DNA of 64,000 bases. Source: Methylosinus sp. C49. Lineage in GTDB: Bacteria; Pseudomonadota; Alphaproteobacteria; Rhizobiales; Beijerinckiaceae. Position numbers and translations under genes: made by a program. The stretch covers positions 2,512,501 through 2,576,500 of the forward strand of contig NZ_AP022332.1 of the NCBI RefSeq assembly GCF_009936375.1, given 5' to 3'. Under the pieces are notes generated by a model. The model was not told the origin of the DNA. It did no database searches and saw nothing but the letters and a program-made list of their open reading frames with translations. Shown here piece after piece: positions 1 to 8,962 of the stretch. How positions within the stretch are numbered: position 1 is the stretch's first letter; each line of letters begins with the position of its first letter.

Positions 1-2135
1 TAGCGCTGATCGACCGGCCCGACATGGGCGTCGCCGAGCTGATGGAGATCGTGCCCGGCCCGGACTTCCCCACAGCGGCGACAATTCTCGGCCGCGGCGG
101 CATTCGCAACGCATATACGACCGGGCGCGGCTCGATCATCATGCGCGCCAAGGCCGATTTCGAGACGCTCCGCAAGGAGCGTGAGGCGATCATCTTCACC
201 GAGATTCCCTATCAGGTGAACAAGGCCGCGCTGATCGAGCGCATCGCCGAGCTCGTCCGCGAGAAGAAGATCGAAGGGATTTCGGATCTCCGCGACGAAT
301 CCGATCGCCAAGGCATGCGCATCGTCGTCGAGCTGAAGCGCGACGCGGTGGCGGATGTGGTGCTGAACCAGCTCTGGCGCCATACGGCTCTGCAATCGAG
401 CTTCCCGGTCAATATGATCGCGCTCAATGGCGGCCGGCCCGAGCTGTTGACGCTGAAGGACGTTCTCGTCGCCTTCGTGGATTTCCGCGAGAGCGTCGTC
501 ACGCGGCGCACCAAATTCCGCCTCGCCAAGGCGCGCGACGCCGCGCATCTGCAGGTCGGCCTCGCCATCGCCGTCGCCAATATCGACGAGGTCATTCGCC
601 TCATCCGCACGTCTGCCGACGCCGCCGCCGCGCGCGAGGCGCTGATGGAGCGCGCCTGGCCGGCCAAGGATATGGCGCCGCTGGTCGCGCTGATCGCCGA
701 TCCGCGCCATGTGCTCGCCGAGGACGGAACCATTCGCCTCTCCGAGGCGCAGGCGCGCGCTATTCTCGAGCTGCGCCTGCAGCGCCTCACCGCGCTCGGC
801 CGCGAGGAGATCGCCGAAGCGCTGAACAAGCTCGCCGCCGAGATCGCCGAATATCTCGAGATTCTGCGCTCGCGCGAAAAGCTGTTCGGAATCGTCAAGG
901 ACGAGATGATCGCGGTCAAGGAGGCCTATGCGACGCCTCGCCGGACGCAGATCGTCGATGGCGATGGCGATGTGGAGGACGAGGACCTTATCGCCAGAGA
1001 GGATATGGTCGTCACCGTCTCGCACGCCGGCTACATCAAGCGCGTGCCGCTCTCCACCTATCGCGCGCAAAGGCGCGGCGGCAAGGGCCGCTCCGGCATG
1101 CAGACGAAGGAAGAAGATTTCGTCCAGCGCCTCTTCGTCGCCTCGACGCATACGCCGGTGCTGTTCTTCTCCTCGCTCGGCAGGGCTTACAAGGAAAAGG
1201 TCTGGCGTCTGCCTTTGGCGGCGCCGCAGGCGCGCGGCAAAGCGCTGGTCAACATGCTGCCGCTCGAGCAGGACGAGCGCATCACCACCATCATGCCTTT
1301 GCCCGAGGACGAATCGAGCTGGGCGACGCTCGACGCCATTTTCGCGACGACGGGCGGCACGGTGCGCCGCAACAAGCTCTCGGACTTCTCCGATGTGCGG
1401 CGCTCCGGCATCATCGCCATGAAGCTCGACGAAGGCGAGGCCATCGTCGATGTCGCCACAGCGGCGGAGCAGGAGGATATTCTGCTGACGACGCGCGAGG
1501 GGCAGTGCATCCGCTTCCCCGTCAGCGACGTGCGCGTGTTCCAGGGCCGCACCTCCATGGGCGTGCGCGGCATAGCGCTCGCTGGCGACGATCGCGTGAT
1601 CTCAATGTCGATCCTGCGGCATTTCGAGGCCGTCGGCGACGAGCGCGCCGCCTATCTCAAGCGCGCCGCCGCGCAGCGCCGCAACGCCGGAGCGGAAGGC
1701 GTGGAGGAGGGCGCGGCGGAGACCGAGGAGGCTTCGACCGCGATCGAGCTGACAGAGGCGCGCTATCGCGAGATGGAGCAGGCCGAGCAGATCATCCTGA
1801 CCGTCTCCGAGAACGGCTACGGCAAGCGCTCTTCGTCCTTCGAATATCGCATCACCGGACGTGGCGGCAAAGGTATCGCCGCCATGGCGGTGAACGCCCG
1901 CAACGGCAAGCTCGTCGCCTCCTTCCCCGTGGGCCGCGGCGATGAGATCATGCTGGTGACGGATGGCGGCCAGCTCATCCGCTGCCCGGTCGAGGGCATA
2001 CGCATAGCTGGCCGCGGCACGCAGGGCGTCATCGTCTTCGACACGGCGGAGGGCGAGCGTGTCGTCTCGGTCGAGCATTTGGCCGACGCCGGCGAGGACG
2101 AGGCGGCCGGCGAGACAGGCGGCGAGACCGCCTGA
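1..2135 (+). CDS. gyrA: DNA gyrase subunit A, 3' part (5' end outside window)
   Basis: GyrA breaks and rejoins DNA within the A2B2 gyrase that introduces negative supercoils. The frame is open from base 3, so the N-terminal winged-helix domain with the catalytic tyrosine and the quinolone-resistance region lies upstream of the window. What is visible starts in the tower/coiled-coil part ([13 protein letters not shown] about 17 residues in) and runs through the C-terminal beta-pinwheel. The GyrA box QRRGGKG at 1068-1088 separates it from ParC. A Glu/Ala-rich insert near 1690-1740 and an acidic tail are normal for alphaproteobacterial GyrA. The gene ends in TGA at 2133-2135 and is followed by a strong hairpin. 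Identity is secure; only the start is missing. Confidence 0.97.
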   Translation, partial: ALIDRPDMGVAELMEIVPGPDFPTAATILGRGGIRNAYTTGRGSIIMRAKADFETLRKEREAIIFTEIPYQVNKAALIERIAELVREKKIEGISDLRDESDRQGMRIVVELKRDAVADVVLNQLWRHTALQSSFPVNMIALNGGRPELLTLKDVLVAFVDFRESVVTRRTKFRLAKARDAAHLQVGLAIAVANIDEVIRLIRTSADAAAAREALMERAWPAKDMAPLVALIADPRHVLAEDGTIRLSEAQARAILELRLQRLTALGREEIAEALNKLAAEIAEYLEILRSREKLFGIVKDEMIAVKEAYATPRRTQIVDGDGDVEDEDLIAREDMVVTVSHAGYIKRVPLSTYRAQRRGGKGRSGMQTKEEDFVQRLFVASTHTPVLFFSSLGRAYKEKVWRLPLAAPQARGKALVNMLPLEQDERITTIMPLPEDESSWATLDAIFATTGGTVRRNKLSDFSDVRRSGIIAMKLDEGEAIVDVATAAEQEDILLTTREGQCIRFPVSDVRVFQGRTSMGVRGIALAGDDRVISMSILRHFEAVGDERAAYLKRAAAQRRNAGAEGVEEGAAETEEASTAIELTEARYREMEQAEQIILTVSENGYGKRSSSFEYRITGRGGKGIAAMAVNARNGKLVASFPVGRGDEIMLVTDGGQLIRCPVEGIRIAGRGTQGVIVFDTAEGERVVSVEHLADAGEDEAAGETGGETA

Positions 2136-2159
2136 GCCTTCGTCGCCGCCGAAAGAAGC

Positions 2160-2201
2160 GCGTTTCGCCGGGGAGATTTTCGGCGAAACGCAAATTGTTT
2201 T
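2160..2201 (+). terminator. Rho-independent terminator of gyrA
   Basis: A perfect 11-bp inverted repeat (2160-2170 with 2181-2191, arms GCGTTTCGCCG and CGGCGAAACGC) encloses a 10-base loop. A T-rich stretch follows at 2195-2201. It begins 24 bases after the gyrA stop codon. Confidence 0.8.
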
Positions 2202-2327
2202 CATGAATTGCTCTCGTCGCGCGCAGCTGCGCGGCTTCGATAAACGCAACCCCACGTCAATGGCGCGCGCCTGCGCCTCGGGCTAGATTGCCGCAACGCC
2301 GAGATTGCCGAAGAAGGAGACCAACGC

Positions 2328-2963
2328 ATGCTCACGATCTGGGGACGGCGCAACTCCTTCAATGTGCAGAAAGTCATGTGGCTCGTCGGCGAGCTCGCGC
2401 TCGATCACGCCCATGTGCCGCTCGGCGGAGCTTTCGGCGGGCTGGACGATCCGCAGTTTCGCGCGAAAAATCCGCATGGCCGCATTCCGGTCATCGATGA
2501 CGAAGGCGTGGTGGTGTGGGAATCTCACGCCATATTGCGCTATCTCGCCGCGCGCCATGGCGGCGAGGCCTTCTGGCCGGCGGATCCGGCGACGCGCTCC
2601 TTCCCCGATCGCTGGATGGATTGGGCGCAGACGACGTTGCAGCCGGCCTTCGTCGACGGCGTGTTCATGGGCTATTACCGCACGCCGGAGGAAAAGCGCG
2701 ACTGGCCGGCGATCAACGCCGCCGTCGCGCGCTGCGCGCAGCATTATCGATTTCTCGACGGCTGGCTCGCGGATCGTCCTTTCCTCGCCGGGGACGAGCC
2801 GACGCTCGCCGACATTCCCGCCGGAACAACGCTGTTTCGCTATTTCTCGCTCGACATAGAGCGGCCGTCGCTCCCCAATGTCGAGGCATGGTATGCGCGC
2901 CTCTGCGAGCGGCCGGCCTATCGTCAGCATGTGATGGTGCCCTTCGACGATCTGAAGGGGTGA
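2328..2963 (+). CDS. Glutathione S-transferase family protein
   Basis: This 211-residue protein has the two-domain GST layout: a thioredoxin-like N-terminal domain (about 1-80) and an all-helical C-terminal domain (about 90-205). Family marks are Ser10 in the first loop (candidate catalytic serine), the cis-proline motif NPHGRIPVI near residues 49-57 and the glutathione-contacting ESHAI motif just after it. GSTs conjugate glutathione to electrophiles or reduce peroxides; the substrate cannot be read from sequence. An AAGGAG ribosome binding site at 2314-2319 supports the ATG at 2328. It stands alone between the gyrA terminator and a Uma2 gene and is not related to the second GST at 4760 beyond the fold. 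Confidence 0.9.
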   Translation: MLTIWGRRNSFNVQKVMWLVGELALDHAHVPLGGAFGGLDDPQFRAKNPHGRIPVIDDEGVVVWESHAILRYLAARHGGEAFWPADPATRSFPDRWMDWAQTTLQPAFVDGVFMGYYRTPEEKRDWPAINAAVARCAQHYRFLDGWLADRPFLAGDEPTLADIPAGTTLFRYFSLDIERPSLPNVEAWYARLCERPAYRQHVMVPFDDLKG

Positions 2964-2970
2964 CGCCCCC

Positions 2971-2993
2971 GAATGGCGCCAGAAGCGCCATTC
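2971..2993 (+). terminator. Hairpin after the GST gene, weak terminator
   Basis: A perfect 9-bp stem (2971-2979 with 2985-2993) has a 5-base loop and starts 8 bases past the GST stop. There is no T tract, so it may only protect the 3' end of the transcript. Confidence 0.4.
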
Positions 2994-3008
2994 CGCTAGG
3001 ATGCTCCC

Positions 3009-3566
3009 ATGAGCGCTCTTCCGAAGATGAAAATGACCGCCGAGGAGTTCGTCGTCTGGGCCGAAGGACAGCCCGGTCGACACGAGCTCGTCGATGGTGA
3101 AGTTCTCGCTCAGGCGGCGGAACGAGCCGCCCACGCGAAGGCAAAGCTCGCGGCCGCTCGCGCTCTCCAGGACGCTGTGCGCCGCGCGGGCGCGCCGTGC
3201 CATGTGCTGCCGGATGGAATGGCTGTGCGCGTCGATGCGACGACCGTCTTCGAGCCCGACGCGCAGCTCTATTGCGGACCCGAGCTTCCGCCGGACGCGC
3301 TTTTTGTCGAAGCGCCTCTCATCGTCGTCGAGGTGCTCTCGCCCTCCACAGGGCGCAATGACGCTCTCGGCAAGCTCGTCGGCTATTTTCGTATCGCGAG
3401 CGTCGCGCATTATCTCATTGTCGATCCAGATTCGCCGCTGGTGATTCATCATCGTCGCGGGGAGGGGAGCGATATTCTGACGCGCGTTGTTCATGACGGC
3501 GACATCACGCTCGATCCGCCCGGCCTCGTCTTTCCGCTGTCCGCGCTCTATGGCGAGATTCTTTGA
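3009..3566 (+). CDS. Uma2 family (DUF820) PD-(D/E)XK nuclease-like protein
   Basis: This 185-residue protein matches the Uma2/DUF820 family, restriction-endonuclease-fold proteins of unknown role that are abundant in cyanobacteria and scattered elsewhere. The N-terminal motif ELVDGEV lies at residues 26-32. The putative active-site set is Asp84 in the PDAQL motif, Glu108 in VEVLSPS and Lys122 in GKLVGYF, followed by the usual HYLIVDP strand. All key acidic residues are present, so it is probably an intact nuclease. It starts at an ATG 16 bases after the hairpin that follows the GST gene and has no partner nearby. The biological target is unknown. Confidence 0.85.
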   Translation: MSALPKMKMTAEEFVVWAEGQPGRHELVDGEVLAQAAERAAHAKAKLAAARALQDAVRRAGAPCHVLPDGMAVRVDATTVFEPDAQLYCGPELPPDALFVEAPLIVVEVLSPSTGRNDALGKLVGYFRIASVAHYLIVDPDSPLVIHHRRGEGSDILTRVVHDGDITLDPPGLVFPLSALYGEIL

Positions 3567-3673
3567 AGCGCGCTCTGTGCTCGCGCGCACGGCGATGAGA
3601 ACGCGCCGCGACTAATCTTCTCTGCATCCGATCGCAATGATTTCACGCGACGGTTTCAGATAGGAGATTGAAA

Positions 3674-4009
3674 ATGTCCAAAGTGCTTTTCATCGACACC
3701 AAGACCGAGCTCACCCTCGCGCCCGGCGCGACGGTGCATGGCTGGTGGAATAACGCCTCGCCCTTCAACGCCGTGTGGGACGCGCAGGCCGTGCCTTTCG
3801 CCACCGGCAGCACGGCGACCGGCTTCAACCAGGACACCTCGCTCGAGGTGACGCGCGTTTGGCGTCATTACACGGTGACGGAGGTCAAGCCTTTCCCGCA
3901 GTCGCAGACAGTCGACACCAAGGACGAGACCGAGATTCATTACGAGGTCAAGAATATCGGCAATTCGGTCGCGAAGTTCCATGTGGTGCTGAGCGCGATC
4001 TACGAGTGA
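3674..4009 (+). CDS. Small conserved-looking protein of unknown function
   Basis: A 111-residue protein that I do not recognise. It has no signal peptide, no membrane segment and no cysteine. The composition alternates Thr/Val/hydrophobic residues (for example TKTELTLAPGATVHGWW near the start), which suggests a small beta-sandwich. The start is set at ATG 3674 because AGGAG at 3662-3666 sits 7 bases upstream; an in-frame TTG at 3668 overlaps that site and is unlikely. It is convergent with the methyltransferase gene, with a hairpin between them. Good ribosome binding site and codon use argue that it is real. Confidence 0.65.
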   Translation: MSKVLFIDTKTELTLAPGATVHGWWNNASPFNAVWDAQAVPFATGSTATGFNQDTSLEVTRVWRHYTVTEVKPFPQSQTVDTKDETEIHYEVKNIGNSVAKFHVVLSAIYE

Positions 4010-4020
4010 CGGCGTCGGAG

Positions 4021-4042
4021 GCGCGAGCCGAAAGGCTCGCGC
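4021..4042. terminator. Hairpin between convergent genes
   Basis: A 9-bp perfect stem with a GAAA tetraloop (arms GCGCGAGCC and GGCTCGCGC) lies between the stop of the 3674 gene and the stop of the 4049 gene. No T tract follows on either strand, so intrinsic termination is uncertain. Confidence 0.4.
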
Positions 4043-4048
4043 GATCCG

Positions 4049-4708
4049 TCAATCATGCGCGACGAACACGGCGGCGCAGCCGACGATGTCGATCTCGACA
4101 TTGCGGAAGCGCCGCTCGAGCGCGTTGCGCAGCCCGTCGAGATCATCGTTCCTATTCGAGAACACGCCTTTGCGATTGTAGAAGTCCATCAGCCGCCGCG
4201 CCGCGCCGGAGCGTTCGACGCCGCCTTGCAGCAAGGTCGAGCCGAAAAAGACGGCGCCGTCATTCGTCAGCGGCTTCAGATGGTCGAAAACGACGGCCTT
4301 TTCCGCTGTCGCGCCCGGCAGGCAATGCAGCAGATAATTGACGCCGACGGAATCGAATTTCGGCGCGTCGAAGGCGATCGGCTCCAGCACATTGCGGCGA
4401 TAGCGCTCCGGCGAATAGCGCGCGATGCGGGCCGCCGCGAAGCGTAGCGCGTCCTGGTTCAAATCCATCAGCGCGACGCGCGGCGCGGCGGCGGGAAAGC
4501 GGCAATGGTCGAGATAATAGCCCGTGCCGACGCCGACATCGAGATGATTGCCCGACACATGCGCGTCATAGAGCGCGCGCAGGCGCGGCGTCGGACATTT
4601 CCAGATGAAGCGGTTGGAGAGGCCGAGCACCAGAAGATCGTAGAGCCGCAGAACCGCGGGCGTGTAGACGGCTTGGCCGGCGGCGATCTCTTCGGGACTG
4701 GCGGTCAT
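4049..4708 (-). CDS. Class I SAM-dependent methyltransferase
   Basis: A 219-residue Rossmann-type methyltransferase. Motif I, LDVGVGTGYYL, is at residues 56-66 and binds S-adenosylmethionine. The acidic residue at the end of strand 2 is Asp82 in LMDLNQD, and the post-motif strand reads FDSVGVNYLLHCLPG. The overall form resembles small-molecule methyltransferases (UbiE/Tam-like) rather than rRNA or DNA enzymes, but the substrate is not evident. It is divergent from the GST gene at 4760, 51 bases away, and convergent with the small unknown gene at 3674. Confidence 0.85.
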   Translation of the reverse strand: MTASPEEIAAGQAVYTPAVLRLYDLLVLGLSNRFIWKCPTPRLRALYDAHVSGNHLDVGVGTGYYLDHCRFPAAAPRVALMDLNQDALRFAAARIARYSPERYRRNVLEPIAFDAPKFDSVGVNYLLHCLPGATAEKAVVFDHLKPLTNDGAVFFGSTLLQGGVERSGAARRLMDFYNRKGVFSNRNDDLDGLRNALERRFRNVEIDIVGCAAVFVAHD

Positions 4709-4759
4709 CTTCGTTACGTCCTATTGCTCGACGACGCCTTTTTCGACGTGAGGGAGCCA

Positions 4760-5353
4760 ATGCCCATTCTACGCTATTCCGCGGCTTCGCCCTATGCCCG
4801 CAAGTGCCGCATCGTCGCCGAGCTGCTCGGCTTCGGCGCGAGCGTCGAGCTCGTCGGCGCCGACACGACCAATCCCGACGATTCGTTGCGCGCGCAAAAT
4901 CCACTCGGCAAGGTGCCGGTGCTCATCCTCGACGGTGGCGAGACCATCTATGACAGCCGCGTGATCTGCGAATATTTCGATCTTCTCGCCGGCGGCAAGC
5001 TCATACCGAAAGATCCAGCCGAACGGATCGCGGCGCAGACGCTGCAATCGCTCGGCGACGGCATGAACGACGCCGCGCTGCTGATCCGTTACGAGGCGAT
5101 GCGGCCGCAGGCTCTGCGCTCCGCCGATTGGGTGGCGTTGCAGACCGGAAAGCTCGACCGCGCGCTCGCGGCGCTCGACGCCGCTCCGCCGGCCGGCCCG
5201 GTGACGATCGGCCATGTGGCCGTCGCCGCCGCGCTCGGCTATCTCGATCTGCGTTTCGAAGGCGCTTGGCGCGCGAAATATCCCGCGCTCCTCGCTTGGC
5301 TGGACGCTTTTTCGCGCGAGGTTCCGGCCTTCGAGGCGACGCGCGTCGCTTGA
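4760..5353 (+). CDS. Glutathione S-transferase family protein
   Basis: A 197-residue GST-fold protein. The N-terminal thioredoxin-like domain has the active-site region SAASPYARK, the cis-proline motif NPLGKVPVL and the YDSRVICEYFD segment that contacts the glutathione gamma-glutamyl group. The C-terminal helical domain runs from about residue 85 to the end. The frame is open far upstream, but GAGGGAG at 4750-4756 just before the ATG at 4760 fixes the start, and the protein then begins with the usual short MPILRYS strand. It is convergent with dnaB. Detoxification or thiol transfer is likely; the substrate is unknown. Confidence 0.9.
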   Translation: MPILRYSAASPYARKCRIVAELLGFGASVELVGADTTNPDDSLRAQNPLGKVPVLILDGGETIYDSRVICEYFDLLAGGKLIPKDPAERIAAQTLQSLGDGMNDAALLIRYEAMRPQALRSADWVALQTGKLDRALAALDAAPPAGPVTIGHVAVAAALGYLDLRFEGAWRAKYPALLAWLDAFSREVPAFEATRVA

Positions 5354-5366
5354 AACCGCCGGCGCC

Positions 5367-6872
5367 TCACATGCGCGCCGGCAGCTTGTCTTCCTCGGCG
5401 AGATTGGAGAAGCGCGTCACTTCGGCTTCGAAGGAGAGCGTCACCGTTCCCGTGGGGCCGTGACGCTGCTTGCCGAGGATCGCCTCGGCGCGCCCATGCA
5501 CGCGCTCCATCTCGTTCTGCCAGGCGATATGCTCTTCCGTGCCCTCGCGCGGCTCGCGATTGCGCAGATAATATTCCTCGCGATAGACGAACATCACCAC
5601 GTCGGCGTCCTGCTCGATCGAGCCGGATTCGCGAAGGTCGGAGAGCTGCGGGCGCTTGTCGTCGCGACTCTCGACCTGACGCGAGAGCTGTGAGAGCGCG
5701 ATGATCGGCACCGCCAGCTCCTTGGCCAACGCCTTGAGGCCGGTGGTGATCTCGGTCAGCTCCTGCACGCGATTGTCGCCGCGCGATTTGGAGCCCGAGA
5801 GCAGCTGAAGATAGTCCACGACGAGCAGGTCGAGCCCGCGCTGGCGCTTCAAACGTCGCGCCCGCGCGGTGAGCTGGGCGATGGAAATGCCGCCGCTCTG
5901 ATCGATGAAGAAGGGCACGCTCTGCATCTCGCGCGCCGCTTCCGCTATGCGGCGGAAATCGTCCTCGTTGATGTCGCCGCGGCGGATTTTGTAGGAGGGT
6001 ACGCCGGACTGCTCGGCGATGACGCGCGTCGCCAATTGCTCGGCCGACATTTCCAGCGAGAAGAAGCCGACGATGCCGCCATTGGTGGTCTTGTGCGAGC
6101 CGTCGGGCTCGACGGAAAACTCATAGGCTTTGGCGATGTTGAAGGCGATATTGGTGGCGAGCGCCGTCTTGCCCATGCCGGGACGGCCGGCGACGATGAT
6201 GAGATCGGACTTCTGCAATCCGCCCATCTTCTCGTCGAGATCGACGAGGCCAGTCGCGACGCCGGAGAGATGCCCGTCGCGCTGATAGGCGCTGCTCGCC
6301 ATATCCATGGCGGTGACGAGCGCGTCGGCGAAGCGCTGAAAGCCGCCGTCATAGCGGCCGGTTTCTGCCACCGCATAGAGCTTGCGCTCGGCCTCTTCTA
6401 TCTGCTGGCGCGGCGCCTGATCGACCGGCGCATCGAAGGCGGAATTGACGATATCCTCGCCGATGACGATCAGCTCGCGCCGTACGGCGAGATCATGGAT
6501 CGTGCGGCCGTAATCCTCGGCGTTGATGATCGTCGTCGCCTCGCGGGCGAGGCGCGCGAGATAGGCCTGCATGGTGACGCCGCCGGGCAGCTCCACGTCG
6601 CCGAGATGCGTTTTCAGCGTCACCACAGTGGCGACGCGGCCCGCTCGAATGATCTGCGACGCGACCTCGAAGATGCGCCTGTGCAGTTCCTCGGAGAAAT
6701 GTTCGGAGCGCAGAAAATCGGAGACGCGATCGAAGGCGTCATTATTGACCAATATGGCGCCGAGCAGCGCTTGCTCGGCCTCGATATTATGTGGCGGCGT
6801 GCGATAGGCGGGCGCGTCGAGCGGCGCGACCGAAAAAGGCCGCGGACCCGGCAACGGTTCGATTGCTGGCAT
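5367..6872 (-). CDS. dnaB: Replicative DNA helicase DnaB
   Basis: DnaB is the hexameric helicase that unwinds DNA at the fork and recruits primase. The 501-residue product has the N-terminal helical domain (about 28-130), a linker, and the RecA-like motor: Walker A GRPGMGKTALA at 229-239, Walker B LLVVDYLQL at 349-357, and the LSQLSRQVE DNA-binding/arginine-finger region near 395-405. Start ATG 6872 is preferred over 6926 because GAGAGA lies just upstream and the length matches family members. It follows rplI on the same strand, the usual alphaproteobacterial order, but is separated from it by a terminator and 303 bases, so it probably has its own promoter. The usual downstream neighbours alr and radA are absent. 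Confidence 0.96.
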   Translation of the reverse strand: MPAIEPLPGPRPFSVAPLDAPAYRTPPHNIEAEQALLGAILVNNDAFDRVSDFLRSEHFSEELHRRIFEVASQIIRAGRVATVVTLKTHLGDVELPGGVTMQAYLARLAREATTIINAEDYGRTIHDLAVRRELIVIGEDIVNSAFDAPVDQAPRQQIEEAERKLYAVAETGRYDGGFQRFADALVTAMDMASSAYQRDGHLSGVATGLVDLDEKMGGLQKSDLIIVAGRPGMGKTALATNIAFNIAKAYEFSVEPDGSHKTTNGGIVGFFSLEMSAEQLATRVIAEQSGVPSYKIRRGDINEDDFRRIAEAAREMQSVPFFIDQSGGISIAQLTARARRLKRQRGLDLLVVDYLQLLSGSKSRGDNRVQELTEITTGLKALAKELAVPIIALSQLSRQVESRDDKRPQLSDLRESGSIEQDADVVMFVYREEYYLRNREPREGTEEHIAWQNEMERVHGRAEAILGKQRHGPTGTVTLSFEAEVTRFSNLAEEDKLPARM

Positions 6873-7113
6873 TTCTCTCTCATGGCGGGATGTCTTCGAT
6901 GCTCGTGAACGCGTAGCGACAGGCACTCGAGAACGGCGGCGAATTTGCCCGAAGGAGAGAGCGGCGCCAATGACAAAGATGGCCGCAAAGCTCGGCGAAT
7001 GCGAGCGCGGCCATCTTGTGAGTCATTTCCACATGCAACAGCGCAGCTTTAGGTCTATCTGCGTGAATTCCTTTGCTTGTGACAATTTCGTCACGCCGAA
7101 TCGCTCAGGCACG
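6873..7113 (-). other. Intergenic region upstream of dnaB
   Basis: This stretch holds no credible gene: the short open frames across it lack ribosome binding sites and family features. It is more AT-rich than its surroundings between about 7015 and 7100. As dnaB starts at its left edge and rplI terminates at its right edge, it is the likely dnaB promoter region. I could not pick a convincing -35/-10 pair by eye. Confidence 0.5.
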
Positions 7114-7144
7114 AAAAAGGCCGGAGACGCTGGCGTCTCCGGCC
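7114..7144 (-). terminator. Rho-independent terminator of rplI
   Basis: An 11-bp perfect stem (7119-7129 with 7134-7144) has a 4-base loop. On the minus strand it is followed by five T residues (7118-7114). It sits 31 bases after the rplI stop and separates rplI from dnaB. Confidence 0.8.
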
Positions 7145-7175
7145 CGTTTCGATAGACCGAATCGGTCGCGAGCGA

Positions 7176-7742
7176 TCAGAGCTCGACGTCGCCGGCCTCG
7201 GCCAGAGCGGCGCCGACCTCGAGGCCGAGATCGTCCAGCGTCGTCTCCTCGCGAGTGGCGGCGGCTTCGCCGCGCGCCTGACGTTCGGCCTCTTCGGCGG
7301 AGCGAGCGACGTTGACGATGATCTTCACCTCGATCTCGGGATGCAGATTCACCGGCACATTATGCAGGCCGAGCGCCTTGATCGGATGCTGCAGATCGAT
7401 CTGATTGCGGTTCAGCGAGAAGCCGCCTGTGGTCGCCGCGTCCGAAATGTCGCGCGGAGCCACGGAGCCATAGAGATGGCCGCTCTCGCCGGCCTGGCGG
7501 ATGATGACGAAGGTCTGACCCTCGAGCTTCTCGGCGACGGCCTCGGCCTCCTTGCGGGCGGTGAGGTTGCGCGCCTCGATCTGAGCGCGCTGCGTCTCGA
7601 AATGCTTCTTGTTGTTTTCCGTGGCGCGCAGCGCCTTGCCGCGGGCCAGCAGGAAGTTGCGCGCATAGCCGTCGCGCACGCGAACGGTGTCGCCCATCTG
7701 GCCGAGCTTGGCCACGCGCTCCAGCAGAATGACATCGACCAT
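7176..7742 (-). CDS. rplI: 50S ribosomal protein L9
   Basis: L9 binds domain V of 23S rRNA at the base of the L1 stalk and has two globular domains joined by a long helix. The 188-residue product begins [20 protein letters not shown] with the conserved DGYARNFLL segment, followed by the connecting helix (about 41-75) and the C-terminal domain. An acidic Ala/Glu-rich tail of about 40 residues extends beyond the E. coli length and is common in alphaproteobacteria. The frame is open upstream, but GGAGAG before ATG 7742 sets the start. It lies 44 bases downstream of the DUF2232 gene and is probably cotranscribed with it. Confidence 0.96.
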   Translation of the reverse strand: MVDVILLERVAKLGQMGDTVRVRDGYARNFLLARGKALRATENNKKHFETQRAQIEARNLTARKEAEAVAEKLEGQTFVIIRQAGESGHLYGSVAPRDISDAATTGGFSLNRNQIDLQHPIKALGLHNVPVNLHPEIEVKIIVNVARSAEEAERQARGEAAATREETTLDDLGLEVGAALAEAGDVEL

Positions 7743-7786
7743 GGGTTCTCTCTCCTCGTGTCTCTCGAATTGATGCCGCGGCGATC

Positions 7787-8797
7787 TCAGCCGCGCCGCG
7801 CCTGCGCCGCCTGCTTGCGGCTTCGGAACGAAAACGCCGCGTCGGCGACGCCGACGACGGTGAATAGGACGATCGGCCAGGCGAACAGGCCGATGACGAT
7901 ATAGATGACGGTGAGCGTCACGCCGCCGATGCGCGTCCCGCGCAGCAGAAAGTGAACGACGGCGAGGCCTTGCATCGCCAGAGCAAGGCCGAGCGTCTCG
8001 GCGATCACCAGCCCGATCTCGCCCGGGAGGTCGCCGAGATAGGCGAGGGCGCAGGCGGCGAGAAAAACCCCGGCGACGGCGCGCGGCAGCACGAATTCCT
8101 GCGCAATGTCCGGCCAGGGCCGCGGCAGCGCCTCGGAGGCGCGGGCGAGCAGGCCGGCGCCCCACAGATTGAGCGCATGGCTGAACAGAGTGAGCGCCGC
8201 GAGCGTCGCCGGAAAGGCGAAGACGACCAGCGCCGAAAGCTGGCTGGCGTCGAGCTTGTCGCCGAGCTCCTGCGTGCGGATGAGGTCCTCGATCGCCATG
8301 AAGGCGCGCGCCCGCAGCGGATTCAGCGCCTCGTCGAGGCTGCCGAAGCGAATCGCCGCTATGGCGACCGCCGCCGAGACGGCGGCTGCGACTGCGCCGC
8401 CGGCGGCGAGCACCGCCCAGGCCGGCGCATGGGACGTCACCAGCTCGCGGCCGCGCCAATTGGCTCCAGAGACGACATAGGCGGCGGCGAGCGCCGGCAG
8501 CGCGACGAGAAAAGCGTAGACGAGGCCGAAAATGGGATTGGGCCAGATCGACAGCAGTCCGGTCGCGATGAGGCCCGCGGTCGCGCCATGGCGAAGGCCG
8601 AAGCCGAGCGCGACGATGGAGATCGGCAGCGGCGCGAGAAATGCGAACAGAACCGACGCCGAAGTGCCCTTGGTGAGGACGGCGAACACGGCCGCTCCCG
8701 CGAGACCGCCGCCGACGGAGGCGAAAATCTGCGAGAACGAAAAGTCGCCGTTGTCTGGAACGGGCAGTTTCTTGCGTTCGGGTAGAAGCTGGGGCAT
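7787..8797 (-). CDS. DUF2232 family multi-pass membrane protein
   Basis: A 336-residue inner-membrane protein with about eight hydrophobic segments (for example near residues 25-45, 50-65, 75-95, 125-150, 195-215, 245-265, 270-290 and 300-325) and a basic C-terminal tail. DUF2232 proteins (YybS-like) are typically encoded between rpsR and rplI in alphaproteobacteria. Here rplI and dnaB follow as expected, but rpsF and rpsR are not upstream. Its function is not established; links to ribosome or envelope homeostasis are guesses. No enzyme motif is visible. Confidence 0.85.
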   Translation of the reverse strand: MPQLLPERKKLPVPDNGDFSFSQIFASVGGGLAGAAVFAVLTKGTSASVLFAFLAPLPISIVALGFGLRHGATAGLIATGLLSIWPNPIFGLVYAFLVALPALAAAYVVSGANWRGRELVTSHAPAWAVLAAGGAVAAAVSAAVAIAAIRFGSLDEALNPLRARAFMAIEDLIRTQELGDKLDASQLSALVVFAFPATLAALTLFSHALNLWGAGLLARASEALPRPWPDIAQEFVLPRAVAGVFLAACALAYLGDLPGEIGLVIAETLGLALAMQGLAVVHFLLRGTRIGGVTLTVIYIVIGLFAWPIVLFTVVGVADAAFSFRSRKQAAQARRG

Positions 8798-8962
8798 GGT
8801 CTCAACGCTTGTTCGAGGGCGAGCGCGATCATCTCGCGTCCAGCCCCCTGAACGCCGGCGAAGCCCGCCTTTTAAGGCGAGCGATCTCTCCCGGCAAGGG
8901 TGGAAGCGCGAAAAACCCGCTTCGTATAGCCGAAAACGTCGCCGGAGCGGCGTTTTTCGCCT

